Positions 1 through 7,337 of a stretch of 64,000 bases of DNA are shown one piece after another. A program made the position numbers and the translations under genes. This DNA comes from Solibacillus sp. FSL H8-0523. Lineage in GTDB: Bacteria > Bacillota > Bacilli > Bacillales_A > Planococcaceae. How positions within the stretch are numbered: position 1 is the first letter of the stretch; every line of letters begins with the position of its first letter. Below the pieces are notes generated by a model. That model saw only the letters and a program-made list of their open reading frames with translations, made no database searches and was not told where the DNA came from. Location: NCBI RefSeq assembly GCF_038051985.1, contig NZ_CP150291.1, positions 2,914,001 to 2,978,000 on the forward strand. Reading direction: 5' to 3'.

Positions 1-51
1 GCACTGTCTGTCGAAATTTGATATAATAGAAATAAGTTAAATTTGATTCAG

Positions 52-84
52 CCGTTAATCGTCCTACCGATTAGCGGTTTTTTT
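52..84 (+). terminator. Intrinsic terminator at the left edge, plus strand
   Basis: A 10-bp stem (CCGTTAATCG with CGATTAGCGG, one G-T wobble) around loop TCCTAC is followed by seven T. A TATAAT box lies upstream at 22-27; its -35 would fall at or before base 1, so a short plus-strand RNA of about 50 nt is possible, antisense to the end of the phage operon. The hairpin may instead end a gene to the left of the window. Confidence 0.55.
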
Positions 85-157
85 GTGCCATAAAGTACAG
101 CACTTGCAAGCGTTGTTTGACTGTCATCAGTCTCCATATTCTCGGTTTGATTCTCAT
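71..157 (-). CDS. Possible 28-residue basic phage peptide
   Basis: A short ORF opens with ATG (155-157) nine bases after a GGAG in a purine-rich stretch. It would encode a 28-residue peptide beginning MRIKPRIWRL, very basic and without a recognisable domain. It lies 18 bases after the stop of the XRE regulator on the same strand, so it would be co-transcribed with the phage operon. The alternative reading frame over the same bases is longer but has no convincing ribosome binding site. Only the position and the ribosome binding site support this call. Confidence 0.3.
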   Translation of the reverse strand: MRIKPRIWRLMTVKQRLQVLYFMAQKNR

Positions 158-175
158 CCTTTCGCTCTCCTTCTC

Positions 176-451
176 CTACATAAAAAACTGTGTAATTGGT
201 TGTGCAAATGCCGGTAATAACGTGATTGCCTGAGTTGCTTGTGCAAAGATGTCTGTGCCGAAAAGTATGATTGCTGCTTGTACTTCGCTGTTTGTAAGTC
301 GTACCCAATCCTTAAAAAGCAATATGTCTATTTTCTGCATATCGTTTTCGATTTTGGAGATAGCTGAACGAGCAATGCTTAACTCGTCAGCCATTTCCTC
401 CTGAGATAGGTTCGCTTGCTTACGCCACTTGCGGAGCTCTTTTCCGAGCAT
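176..451 (-). CDS. XRE-family helix-turn-helix regulator, phage
   Basis: A 91-residue protein whose N-terminal half is a Cro/CI-type helix-turn-helix (LRKWRKQANLSQEEMADELS then SAISKIEN, about residues 7-40). The C-terminal half is short and hydrophobic and unlike a peptidase or dimerisation domain I know. I placed the start at the ATG at 451 because AAGGGTGG lies about ten bases upstream; an in-frame GTG at 463 lies inside that ribosome binding site. Palindromes just upstream (471-520) look like its own operators, so it probably autoregulates. It is a second regulator in addition to the divergent pair at 1744-2552. Confidence 0.7.
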   Translation of the reverse strand: MLGKELRKWRKQANLSQEEMADELSIARSAISKIENDMQKIDILLFKDWVRLTNSEVQAAIILFGTDIFAQATQAITLLPAFAQPITQFFM

Positions 452-470
452 GGCGTCCACCACCCTTCAT

Positions 471-520
471 TGTTCGATTTTCGAACATCTTCTATTTTCG
501 AACATGTTCTTACTTAGAAC
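471..520. promoter_or_regulatory. Palindromic operator cluster upstream of the XRE gene
   Basis: Three inverted repeats lie directly before the 176-451 gene: a perfect 17-bp palindrome TGTTCGATTTTCGAACA (471-487), GAACATGTTC (500-509), and GTTCTTACTTAGAAC (506-520), all sharing a GTTC/GAAC half-site. The position just upstream of a helix-turn-helix gene suggests autoregulatory operators, distinct in sequence from the AGAAAC operators at 1997-2112. The function is inferred. Confidence 0.6.
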
Positions 521-554
521 ACACACCCGTCTTATTTTGGGGTATTATCTTATT

Positions 555-647
555 AAGCAAGGTTAACTTGCTTTTGAGCCATTGCCCTGGCTCTTCTGAA
601 ATGCTGATTGCCCTCGGCTATTAGCAGTCCATTGCCCATGGACTGCT
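555..647. repeat. Array of four hairpins, three with a TTGCCC loop
   Basis: Between the DUF771 gene and the XRE gene lie four hairpins in a row: AAGCAAG/CTTGCTT (555-573); GAGCCA-TTGCCC-TGGCTC (576-593); GCTGA-TTGCCC-TCGGC (603-618); and AGCAGTCCAT/ATGGACTGCT with loop TGCCC (623-647). The ATTGCCC heptamer recurs at 581, 607 and 631, 24-26 bases apart, while the stems differ. The middle stem pairs fully only as plus-strand RNA, where it has a G-U; the minus strand has a C-A mismatch. The last hairpin may also terminate DUF771 transcripts. Confidence 0.6.
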
Positions 648-651
648 TTCA

Positions 652-960
652 TTAAAACCATTCATTCATAATAATTTCTTGTAAGGCTTTCGCTGTCGGC
701 TCCTTAAGCCAGACACGCTTACCACCTTTTTCACGTTGACGCTCGTATCGCTGTATACGCGGATCGTTTAAAATGTGGTCCTCTAAAAACTTCCTACTAA
801 ACGTAGTAGCTTTCATGATGTCCTTTACATCCCAAAAGAGGATTAAAGGTTGAGCAGCATTTTGGACGATCGCATCTAACTGTTGGTGAATTTTTTCAGG
901 TGTTATGCCCGACATTTGAAATAGCGTTGTAACCAACACACTCTCTTGCTGTTGCATCAT
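652..960 (-). CDS. DUF771 family phage protein
   Basis: A 102-residue protein resembling the DUF771 family of small proteins in early operons of Bacillota phages. The C-terminal half carries the family-like stretch around FWDVKDIMKATTFSRKFLEDHIL followed by a basic ERQREKGGKRVW segment, which looks like a winged-helix or excisionase-type fold, so DNA binding is plausible but unproven. The start ATG at 960 is seven bases after GGAGGG. The gene follows the Rha regulator on the same strand and probably shares its transcript. A small hairpin (GCGC stem, about 980-1000) lies in the gap. Confidence 0.6.
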   Translation of the reverse strand: MMQQQESVLVTTLFQMSGITPEKIHQQLDAIVQNAAQPLILFWDVKDIMKATTFSRKFLEDHILNDPRIQRYERQREKGGKRVWLKEPTAKALQEIIMNEWF

Positions 961-1003
961 GGACTATCCCTCCAATCTAAAGGCGCTGGTGTAGCGCTTT
1001 CTC

Positions 1004-1732
1004 CTATTGAACTAACTTCAAATGCGTTTGATTGTTATAAGAATCAATTTCCATCGCGGTAGATGTATCAGGACGCCACATTGCGATGAATTTAACCGCT
1101 TCATCAAATCGTGCTTTCGGTAAGTCTGGCGAACGCGGTAATACGAAATGGTTCTTAAAATCTCGCCACATACGAGAGAATACTTTCTTACTAAGCCCGT
1201 TATATGCCGGTGAATTATAGCCGCCTAACACTTCCATGACCTTCGCTTTTCCTTGGGACTTGATAGCGAACTCTTGTCTACCGTCAATCCTCATTGAATC
1301 TTTTAATAAAGTCACATCTTCTTTAATGCCTTTAATTTCTTGGTAATTTTTTAATGATGTTTGTAGAGCTAGTTCGACTGGATCTTGCGCTTGTTGCTCT
1401 TGCTTTTCAATAAATTCACGCATACGTTTGAACTCTTGAATGAACTTTACTTTCATCTTCATCGCTTCAGGTGTTACGTAAGACATAGCAACCAAGGTGA
1501 AGGCATCTTCAGTCATATTGAATTTTGTGTACCATTGTTTGTTTTGTGGGTGTTGATATTGGGTCTGCTCAAAGTTGAGCACCCCCCATTCTTGCTCGCC
1601 TGCTTCATTTAATTTCTCGATTTGAGTTTCGATGTCGCGAATAACATTGCGATGTTCTTTCCCGAATACATCTGAGATAGTTAAGCTATCCGTTACAACT
1701 TGTTGATTTTCTATGAAAACTAATTGATTCAT
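1004..1732 (-). CDS. Rha / ORF6C phage regulatory protein (antirepressor type)
   Basis: A 242-residue protein with two parts typical of temperate-phage antirepressors: an N-terminal Rha domain (about residues 5-110, with TISDVFGKEHRNVIRDIE and the FNMTEDAFTLVAM core) and a C-terminal ORF6C-like domain (about 125-235, with KVMEVLGG and SRMWRDFKNHF). Such proteins modulate lysogeny or early expression. The start ATG is preceded by AGGAGG, which overlaps the stop of the upstream Cro-like gene, so the two are translationally close and lie in one early leftward operon. Confidence 0.85.
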   Translation of the reverse strand: MNQLVFIENQQVVTDSLTISDVFGKEHRNVIRDIETQIEKLNEAGEQEWGVLNFEQTQYQHPQNKQWYTKFNMTEDAFTLVAMSYVTPEAMKMKVKFIQEFKRMREFIEKQEQQAQDPVELALQTSLKNYQEIKGIKEDVTLLKDSMRIDGRQEFAIKSQGKAKVMEVLGGYNSPAYNGLSKKVFSRMWRDFKNHFVLPRSPDLPKARFDEAVKFIAMWRPDTSTAMEIDSYNNQTHLKLVQ

Positions 1733-1743
1733 TCCGATTCCTC

Positions 1744-1980
1744 CTATGCTAATTTTTTAAGACACATAACGTGTCCTTTTTCATCAAAAAAAATCAAATC
1801 TACTGTCGTTGCGTAGTAATCCGCAATTTTTTTCGCTAGCGCTAAAGATGGAGTTCGGTCACCTCGTTCGATTGCGCCAAGCATTTGAGGTGTTATACCT
1901 AAATCCGCAGCTACATCTGTACGTCCTTTAATACCGCGTAATTCAATTAAACGTGTACGAAATTTAGTAGTATTATTCAT
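1744..1980 (-). CDS. Cro-like helix-turn-helix regulator
   Basis: A 78-residue helix-turn-helix protein (about residues 8-60, with GRTDVAADLGITPQMLGAIE as the recognition unit). It is the first gene of the leftward operon and divergent from the repressor at 2145, which is the position of Cro. The ATG at 1980 is chosen because GGGAGGTG lies just upstream; a TTG 15 bases earlier falls within that site. Its promoter (TTGACA at 2049-2054, TAAGAT at 2025-2030 on the minus strand, 18-bp spacer) is overlain by operator 2, so it is almost certainly repressed by the 2145 product, by itself, or both. Confidence 0.8.
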   Translation of the reverse strand: MNNTTKFRTRLIELRGIKGRTDVAADLGITPQMLGAIERGDRTPSLALAKKIADYYATTVDLIFFDEKGHVMCLKKLA

Positions 1981-1996
1981 GATGTCACCTCCCAAA

Positions 1997-2112
1997 AGAA
2001 ACGTTTTGTTTCTAACTTAAATCCATCTTATCAGAAACGTTTTGTTTCTGTCAACAGTTTTAAGAAACTTTTCGTTTCTTTTATTGTTTTTATATGGAAA
2101 CGTAGAGTTTCT
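1997..2112. promoter_or_regulatory. Lysis/lysogeny switch: four operators and divergent promoters
   Basis: Four 17-bp near-palindromes lie between the divergent regulators: AGAAACGTTTTGTTTCT at 1997-2013 and again, identically, at 2033-2049; AGAAACTTTTCGTTTCT at 2063-2079; GGAAACGTAGAGTTTCT at 2096-2112. Their centres are 30-36 bp apart, about three helical turns. Operator 2 fills the spacer of the leftward promoter (TTGACA 2049-2054, TAAGAT 2025-2030). Operator 4 overlaps the -35 and spacer of a rightward promoter (TGGAAA 2095-2100, TATAAT 2118-2123, 17-bp spacer). Confidence 0.85.
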
Positions 2113-2144
2113 ACTTATATAATCTATATGAAAGAGGTGAAGTT

Positions 2145-2552
2145 ATGTTTTCTGAACGTTTAAAAAATCTAAGGAAAGCTAAAAAACTAAGTCAATACGA
2201 GTTAGCCGATAGGTTGGGGTTTTCAAGGGGAAAACTAGCTAATTATGAACAAGGAACTCGCGAGCCAGACTTTGCAACGCTAGAAATCATAGCTAATTTC
2301 TTTGATGTTTCAACTGACTATCTTTTAGGAGTTACTAGTGGTCAACCACAAGACAAAGAAGAACGCGATATCGCCAAACGCCTGAAACAATTCGAAGCCG
2401 AACTAGAAAACAGCGATGGTCTAGCTTTTGACGGCGAACCGATGTCCGACGAAGCAAAAGAATCGTTACTTGAATCAATGGAATTACTATTTAGACAAAC
2501 TCAGCGAATCAACAAAAAATTTACACCTAAGAAATTTCGTGAAGATGAATAA
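2145..2552 (+). CDS. Phage CI-type repressor, XRE family
   Basis: A 135-residue repressor with an N-terminal helix-turn-helix (about residues 5-60; LSQYELADRLGFSRGKLANY and the characteristic FFDVSTDYLLG end) and a charged, probably helical C-terminal half. There is no peptidase-type domain, so inactivation would depend on another protein, and an ImmA-like protease follows directly. The ATG at 2145 has AGAGGTGA upstream. The rightward promoter overlaps operator 4, which suggests autoregulation. It heads a rightward set repressor-ImmA-integrase. Confidence 0.88.
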   Translation: MFSERLKNLRKAKKLSQYELADRLGFSRGKLANYEQGTREPDFATLEIIANFFDVSTDYLLGVTSGQPQDKEERDIAKRLKQFEAELENSDGLAFDGEPMSDEAKESLLESMELLFRQTQRINKKFTPKKFREDE

Positions 2553-2562
2553 CTAAATACTG

Positions 2563-3009
2563 GTGAAACGATGTGATTGCATGCGAATTAAAGAAATCGT
2601 AAGACAGTTGACCAAAAAGTATAATACTTTCTGTCCTTACGAAATTGCAGACTCATGTAATATTTTAATTTTTAAACATGATCTGCATCACGACATTAAT
2701 GGCTATTACAAGTACGACCGACGAAATCAGTATATTGTAATTAACCAAAATCTAACTGACCAGCAACAAAAAGTAGTATGTGCGCATGAGCTTGGCCATG
2801 CTTTAATGCATAAGCATGTAAATACCCCTTTCATGCGCTCCAACACGTTTTTATCTGTAAGTAAAGTTGAACGCGAAGCTAATCGCTTTGCTGCAGAACT
2901 ATTAATACCTGATGAATCTTTTTACCAATGTGAATCGATTTATGATATTGCCTCTTTACATAACGTTCCAGTTGAAATTGTACAGCTTAAACGATTATGT
3001 ATAGAGTAA
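2563..3009 (+). CDS. ImmA/IrrE-type metallopeptidase
   Basis: A 148-residue zinc protease of the ImmA/IrrE (DUF955) family: the HELGH motif is at residues 75-79 and a downstream EREANRFAAELL helix supplies the third ligand region. In ICEBs1 and related elements ImmA cleaves the adjacent XRE repressor to induce the element, and the order here (repressor then protease, ten bases apart) fits. I use the GTG at 2563; an ATG at 2581 is an alternative, and neither has a strong ribosome binding site. Confidence 0.88.
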   Translation: MKRCDCMRIKEIVRQLTKKYNTFCPYEIADSCNILIFKHDLHHDINGYYKYDRRNQYIVINQNLTDQQQKVVCAHELGHALMHKHVNTPFMRSNTFLSVSKVEREANRFAAELLIPDESFYQCESIYDIASLHNVPVEIVQLKRLCIE

Positions 3010-3052
3010 TTTTTTACCCTTCAAAAGAACATACGTTCGAAAGGATGTTATT

Positions 3053-4231
3053 ATGGCTCGATTTGATATGACAAAAACTAAATTAGATAGTATCTACTGG
3101 TATAAACAAGATGGTAAAAAGAAGTTTGCTTATCGCTATAAATATTACGATAAATATAAAATTAGAAGGGAAAAGTCAAAACAAGGTTTTAATACCATAG
3201 AAGAAGCGGAACGCGCTTTAATTGAGGTAAAGGCTGCCATTTTAGACGGGCTTGAAGAATTGGTATTAAATCAAAATTTAAAGCTTGGTAACTGGCTAGA
3301 TTATTGGTATGAGAAAAAACATACACGTTGGGAAGTGACTACGGCTGCCAGTAAAAAGAGTGCCATCGACACGCATTTGAAGCCGATACTTGGTGATTAC
3401 CAATTAACGAAGCTCACTAGCTTAACCGCTCAGCAACTAGTTGACACAATGGTCAAAAAAAACCTTGTCCTCACGACCATAAAAAAAGTAGTGAATGTTT
3501 TAAAGTACGCTTTGAATGATGCTGTTCGCGAAAATATCATTAAGCAAGTGCCCTTTTCGAAATTAGATTATTCCAAGGTGAAAGAAAAACCGAAACGTGA
3601 GTCGTTGCAGCTAGACGATCTAAACATTGTGCTAGGTCATATCGAAAGCGAACACATTACACGTAAAGTTGCTTTAATGACATTGCTTACTACAGGAATA
3701 CGAGCTGGGGAACTATCAAGTGTCCGTTATAAAGATGTCGACTTTAATAATCGTACAATGACTATTAACGAAACGCGAAACTACCTTAAAATTGATGGTG
3801 GTAATACAAAAACAAAAAATAGCGTACGTATAATTAATATCTCAGATACACTGTATGATGTATTATTAGAATATCGAAGCTGGCTCTTTAGCATGCTTGC
3901 CGAAGAAAGAACGAAAATAGCGGATGATACTTTCTTTTTCTATTCTAATCAACGTAAGCCAGCTCACCCAACATACGGAAGTTATGTAGTAAGTAGTTTC
4001 AGTAAGAAAAACAACATTGAAAATTTAACTGCTCATATTTTCCGTCACACCTATGCTTCTATTTTAATTTCGGAAAAAGTGCCAATAACAACGGTTGCTC
4101 AATTAATTGGTGACTCACCAGAAACCGTTATTTCCACCTACGCACATTCCATCAAAGAACAAGAAGTCATTGCCGTAAATATATTCGATAAAATAATAAA
4201 TCCTGATGACGAAAATTCAAAAAACGTGTGA
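3053..4231 (+). CDS. int: Phage-type tyrosine recombinase (integrase)
   Basis: A 392-residue integrase: an Arm/AP2-like N-terminal region (about 1-60), a SAM-like core-binding domain (about 75-170) and a catalytic domain (about 185-370). Visible catalytic residues are R217 (TTGIRAGE), a Lys near 253, H328 and R331 (HIFRHTYAS) and the nucleophile Y363 (TYAHS). The usual second His of LGH is replaced in LIGDS (D354), a tolerated variation. The ATG at 3053 has AAAGGA upstream. It is the last gene of the element, transcribed toward the queA boundary, so the attachment site should lie in 4232-4525. Confidence 0.95.
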   Translation: MARFDMTKTKLDSIYWYKQDGKKKFAYRYKYYDKYKIRREKSKQGFNTIEEAERALIEVKAAILDGLEELVLNQNLKLGNWLDYWYEKKHTRWEVTTAASKKSAIDTHLKPILGDYQLTKLTSLTAQQLVDTMVKKNLVLTTIKKVVNVLKYALNDAVRENIIKQVPFSKLDYSKVKEKPKRESLQLDDLNIVLGHIESEHITRKVALMTLLTTGIRAGELSSVRYKDVDFNNRTMTINETRNYLKIDGGNTKTKNSVRIINISDTLYDVLLEYRSWLFSMLAEERTKIADDTFFFYSNQRKPAHPTYGSYVVSSFSKKNNIENLTAHIFRHTYASILISEKVPITTVAQLIGDSPETVISTYAHSIKEQEVIAVNIFDKIINPDDENSKNV

Positions 4232-4274
4232 TTTGAGGTACTTTTTGGGGTACATGGGCATTTAACACCACAGA

Positions 4275-4307
4275 AAAAGCGCCACACCAACAAGGGTGAG
4301 CGCTTTT
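4275..4307. terminator. Terminator after the integrase
   Basis: AAAAGCGC (4275-4282) pairs with GCGCTTTT (4300-4307) and the stem extends by CACC/GGTG. Both flanks are A/T-rich, so it can act in both directions; it ends the rightward integrase transcript. Confidence 0.7.
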
Positions 4308-4329
4308 CTAAAGTAAAAACAGTACTTCG

Positions 4330-4450
4330 AATCAATTTGCCTCGGCGTATTGCGTCCAGGTTTTTTGAGTATACTCCAAAAGTTACCTTTAAAAAATCTG
4401 GGACATTTGCCAGAGGTTATTTTCAGGTATTTGAAAACACCCGAGAATAA
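4330..4450 (-). repeat. Dispersed structured intergenic repeat, copy A
   Basis: A block of about 90 bp (4330-4416) matches 32132-32220 closely: both contain GGCGTAT, TCCAG, TTTTTT, GAG..A.ACTC, TTTAAAAAA and GCCAGAGG in the same order and spacing. Immediately beyond it is a hairpin TTATTTTCAGG (4417-4427) / CCCGAGAATAA (4440-4450). The other copy has a different hairpin sequence in the same place. The short ORF across it is a by-product of the repeat. It sits between the integrase terminator and queA. Confidence 0.75.
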
Positions 4451-4456
4451 TGATAA

Positions 4457-4483
4457 GCACCTACTACGCGCTGTAGTAGGTGC
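4457..4483 (-). terminator. Hairpin ending queA transcription
   Basis: A perfect 11-bp inverted repeat, GCACCTACTAC (4457-4467) with GTAGTAGGTGC (4473-4483), lies 43 bases after the queA stop. On the minus strand it is followed by TTATCATTATT, a moderately T-rich tail. Confidence 0.55.
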
Positions 4484-4525
4484 ATACAAATATCAATTGT
4501 ATAGAGATTCTAGCTTAAATGCAAA

Positions 4526-5563
4526 TTACTGCTTTGGACGAATAAACATCGCATCACCAAAGCTAAAGAAACGATACTGTTCTTCTACTGCTTTTTCGTA
4601 GGCATTCATAATCGTCTCTTTTGAAGCTAATGCACTTACTAACATCACAAGTGTTGATTTTGGCAAGTGGAAGTTTGTAATCAGTCCATCAATCGCTTTG
4701 TATTCAAAGCCTGGGAAAATGAAAATATTTGTCCAGCCTTGTGAAGCTACGATTTTTCCGCCATTGTCACGTGCTACGGTTTCAAGTGTACGTGTTGACG
4801 TTGTACCAACCGAAATCACTTTACCACCTGCATCTTTCACGCCTTGAATTACGCTAGCCGCTTCTTCCGATACGCTGTAAAACTCTGAGTGCATGTCATG
4901 GTCTTCGATTGAATCGACACTTACAGGACGGAATGTACCTAAACCGACGTGTAATGTGATGAACACGACTTTAACACCTTTTGCCTTAATCGCTTCAAGT
5001 AAGTCTTCTGTGAAGTGAAGACCTGCTGTTGGTGCAGCTGCTGAACCGCGCTCTTTGGCGAATACCGTTTGATAGCGGTCTTGATCATCTAATTTTTCAC
5101 GGATATATGGTGGGAGTGGCATCTCACCTAATTGATCTAAAATTTCATAGAAAATGCCGTCATATTCAAATTTAAATGTACGGCCACCATGATCTAACTC
5201 GCCTGTACATGTTGCTTTTAAAAGACCTTCGCCAAATGTAACAACCGTGCCGACTTTCACGCGTTTTGCAGGCTTCACTAATGTTTCCCACTCATCGTCA
5301 TTGATTTGCTTTAATAATAGTAGCTCAATATGAGCACCAGTGCCTTCTTTTTCGCCCATTAAACGAGCGGGTAATACACGTGTATCATTTAAGACAAGGC
5401 AGTCCCCTTCGTTGAACTCATCTAAAATATGCCCGAACTTGTGATGTTCAAGCTCAAGTGAATTTGGATTCACAACCATTAATCGGCTCGCAGTACGGTC
5501 TAATAATGGGGTTTGGGCAATTAATTCCTCTGGTAAATGAAAATCAAAATCTTCTACTCTCAC
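4526..5563 (-). CDS. queA: tRNA preQ1(34) S-adenosylmethionine ribosyltransferase-isomerase
   Basis: QueA transfers and rearranges the ribosyl group of SAM onto preQ1-modified tRNA to give epoxyqueuosine at position 34. The 345-residue protein has the normal family length and hallmark segments [15 protein letters not shown] at the N terminus, GLHFTEDLL, and [19 protein letters not shown] near the C terminus. I place the start at the GTG at 5563, eight bases after GGAAG; a TTG at 5569 is too close to it. It follows ruvB with a 21-base gap. The usual next gene, tgt, is absent: the integrated element lies there instead. Confidence 0.95.
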   Translation of the reverse strand: MRVEDFDFHLPEELIAQTPLLDRTASRLMVVNPNSLELEHHKFGHILDEFNEGDCLVLNDTRVLPARLMGEKEGTGAHIELLLLKQINDDEWETLVKPAKRVKVGTVVTFGEGLLKATCTGELDHGGRTFKFEYDGIFYEILDQLGEMPLPPYIREKLDDQDRYQTVFAKERGSAAAPTAGLHFTEDLLEAIKAKGVKVVFITLHVGLGTFRPVSVDSIEDHDMHSEFYSVSEEAASVIQGVKDAGGKVISVGTTSTRTLETVARDNGGKIVASQGWTNIFIFPGFEYKAIDGLITNFHLPKSTLVMLVSALASKETIMNAYEKAVEEQYRFFSFGDAMFIRPKQ

Positions 5564-5584
5564 GTTCAAAACTTCCTTTTTCTT

Positions 5585-6580
5585 TTATACTTGTTCGTAG
5601 CCAAAATGGTCATAGCAAAGGTTTGTGGCAACTCGGCCTCTAGGTGTGCGCTGAATAAAGCCAATTTGTAGTAAATATGGCTCGTACACATCTTCAATCG
5701 TAATACGCTCTTCACCGATTGATGCAGCAAGTGCATCTAAACCAACCGGACCGCCGCTGAAGCGTTCAATCATTGACTGCATAAGTTTATGGTCAATGTG
5801 ATCTAACCCACGCGGATCGACCTGTAGTAATTCAAGTGCCTGCTGTGCAAGACCTTCTGAAACGGTTCCATCGGCTAATACTTGCGCAAAATCACGTACG
5901 CGCTTTAATAACCGATTGGCAATACGCGGGGTCCCACGAGAACGGCGCGCAATTTCGTATGCCGCTTGCTCATTTAACTCAACACCGAATAGCTCACCCG
6001 AACGGATCACAATCTGTGCTAATGACTCTTCATCATAATATTCTAAGCGTGCTAACACGCCAAAGCGGTCACGTAACGGGGCAGATAGCGCACCCGCTCG
6101 CGTCGTTGCACCTACTAATGTAAACGGCGGTAACTCCAGACGAATGGAACGTGCCTCGGGACCTTTACCAACAACAATATCTAAGCAAAAGTCTTCCATT
6201 GCCGAATACAACACTTCTTCAATTGCTCGAGGCAGACGATGAATCTCATCGATAAATAATACATCGCCTGCTTCAAGTGAGCTTAAAATGGCGGCTAAAT
6301 CGCCTGGACGTTCGATCGCAGGACCACTCGTCATTTTCACACTAACTTCCATCTCATTGGCAATAACGACCGCCAATGTTGTTTTCCCTAAACCTGGTGG
6401 ACCATAAAGGAGAACGTGGTCAAGACTTTCTTGGCGTATCTTTGCGGCTTCAATAAAGATTTTTAAGTTGTCCTTTACTTTATCTTGGCCTATGTACTGT
6501 GCCAAGCGTTGTGGTCTCAGTGATAACTCGAATTGCTCTTCAGCATCCGTCGCCTGTCCTGAAAGTACGCGGTCTGACAA
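5585..6580 (-). CDS. ruvB: Holliday junction branch-migration ATPase RuvB
   Basis: RuvB is the hexameric AAA+ motor that, with RuvA, drives Holliday junction branch migration. The protein of about 331 residues shows Walker A ([10 protein letters not shown]), Walker B (FIDEIHRL), sensor 1 (VGATTRAG), the arginine finger region (RDRFG) and the C-terminal winged helix ending in [13 protein letters not shown]. The TTG at 6580 is favoured because GAGGTG lies six bases upstream; a GTG at 6589 is part of that sequence. It lies just downstream of ruvA. Confidence 0.96.
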   Translation of the reverse strand: MSDRVLSGQATDAEEQFELSLRPQRLAQYIGQDKVKDNLKIFIEAAKIRQESLDHVLLYGPPGLGKTTLAVVIANEMEVSVKMTSGPAIERPGDLAAILSSLEAGDVLFIDEIHRLPRAIEEVLYSAMEDFCLDIVVGKGPEARSIRLELPPFTLVGATTRAGALSAPLRDRFGVLARLEYYDEESLAQIVIRSGELFGVELNEQAAYEIARRSRGTPRIANRLLKRVRDFAQVLADGTVSEGLAQQALELLQVDPRGLDHIDHKLMQSMIERFSGGPVGLDALAASIGEERITIEDVYEPYLLQIGFIQRTPRGRVATNLCYDHFGYEQV

Positions 6581-6595
6581 AGTTCTCACCTCACT

Positions 6596-7216
6596 TTATT
6601 TCAATTTTAATAATAGTTTTAATGCTTGTTTAATGTAAGCATCCGTTGTCTGAAGCTGATCATCCTCATCAAGCTGTGGTTTAATTTTATCCAGCTCTTT
6701 TTCTGAGTAACCAAGTGCAACTAGCGCTAACATTGCCTCTTCAAGCTCATGCTTATTCGGATTGACCCCAAATAACGGTAACTCATCTTCCGCGCTCGGT
6801 AACAATACGGTATCAAGTAGCACATCGAGCTTGCCTTTTAAATCTAAAATCATTTGACGCGCCGTTTTCTTACCCACACCTGGGAAACGAATTAAAAACG
6901 CTTCGTCTTCCATTTCAATCGCTTGAATGACGGACGTAGGATTACCACTCGCTAAAATCGCAAGTGCCCCTTTTGGCCCAATGCCTGAAACTTGAATTAA
7001 CTTTTTGAATAATTCACGCTGCTCTAAACTATGGAAACCGTATAAATTTTGCGCGTCTTCACGCACTTGCATCGATACGAAAATTTGCTGCTCGCTTGCT
7101 GATGTTCTGAAGGCATACGGGTTTGGCGTATATAACAACCAGCCAACTCCCTGCTGCTCTAACACGATATACTCTGGCGTAATGCGTGTCACTTGTCCTT
7201 TTAAATAATCATACAT
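6596..7216 (-). CDS. ruvA: Holliday junction recognition protein RuvA
   Basis: RuvA binds the four-way junction as a tetramer and loads RuvB. The 206-residue protein starts with the OB-fold (MYDYLKGQVTRITPEYIVLE), has two helix-hairpin-helix motifs (VSGIGPKGALAIL and FPGVGKKTARQMILDLKGK) and ends in the small RuvB-binding domain with ALVALGYSEKEL. Family length is normal. GAGGGATG precedes the ATG. No ruvC is expected in Bacillota, and bofC, which precedes ruvA in Bacillus subtilis, is not here. Confidence 0.97.
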   Translation of the reverse strand: MYDYLKGQVTRITPEYIVLEQQGVGWLLYTPNPYAFRTSASEQQIFVSMQVREDAQNLYGFHSLEQRELFKKLIQVSGIGPKGALAILASGNPTSVIQAIEMEDEAFLIRFPGVGKKTARQMILDLKGKLDVLLDTVLLPSAEDELPLFGVNPNKHELEEAMLALVALGYSEKELDKIKPQLDEDDQLQTTDAYIKQALKLLLKLK

Positions 7217-7295
7217 CGTTCATCCCTCACATTTCTTGCTTTAGTATAGCATAAACAGACGGATTTCACCGAACATATGTTGCATTGTTCACAAC

Positions 7296-7322
7296 AAAAG
7301 ACTGTCTAATCGACAGTCTTTT
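7296..7322. terminator. Terminator between the kinase-like gene and ruvA
   Basis: AAAAGACTGTC (7296-7306) pairs perfectly with GACAGTCTTTT (7312-7322). On the minus strand the T-rich 3' arm follows the 7338-8177 gene, 16 bases from its stop, so ruvAB-queA is a separate transcript. Confidence 0.8.
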
Positions 7323-7337
7323 CTAGTGTACCATATT

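Noticed and set aside
2145-3009. Repressor plus HELGH protein as a toxin-antitoxin pair
   Set aside because: The operator layout, adjacent integrase and Cro-like gene fit a phage repressor and ImmA protease better.
4262-4601. Short ORFs on both strands over the region between the integrase and queA
   Set aside because: They read through the dispersed repeat and two hairpins, without ribosome binding sites; the same translated pattern arises from the repeat itself.
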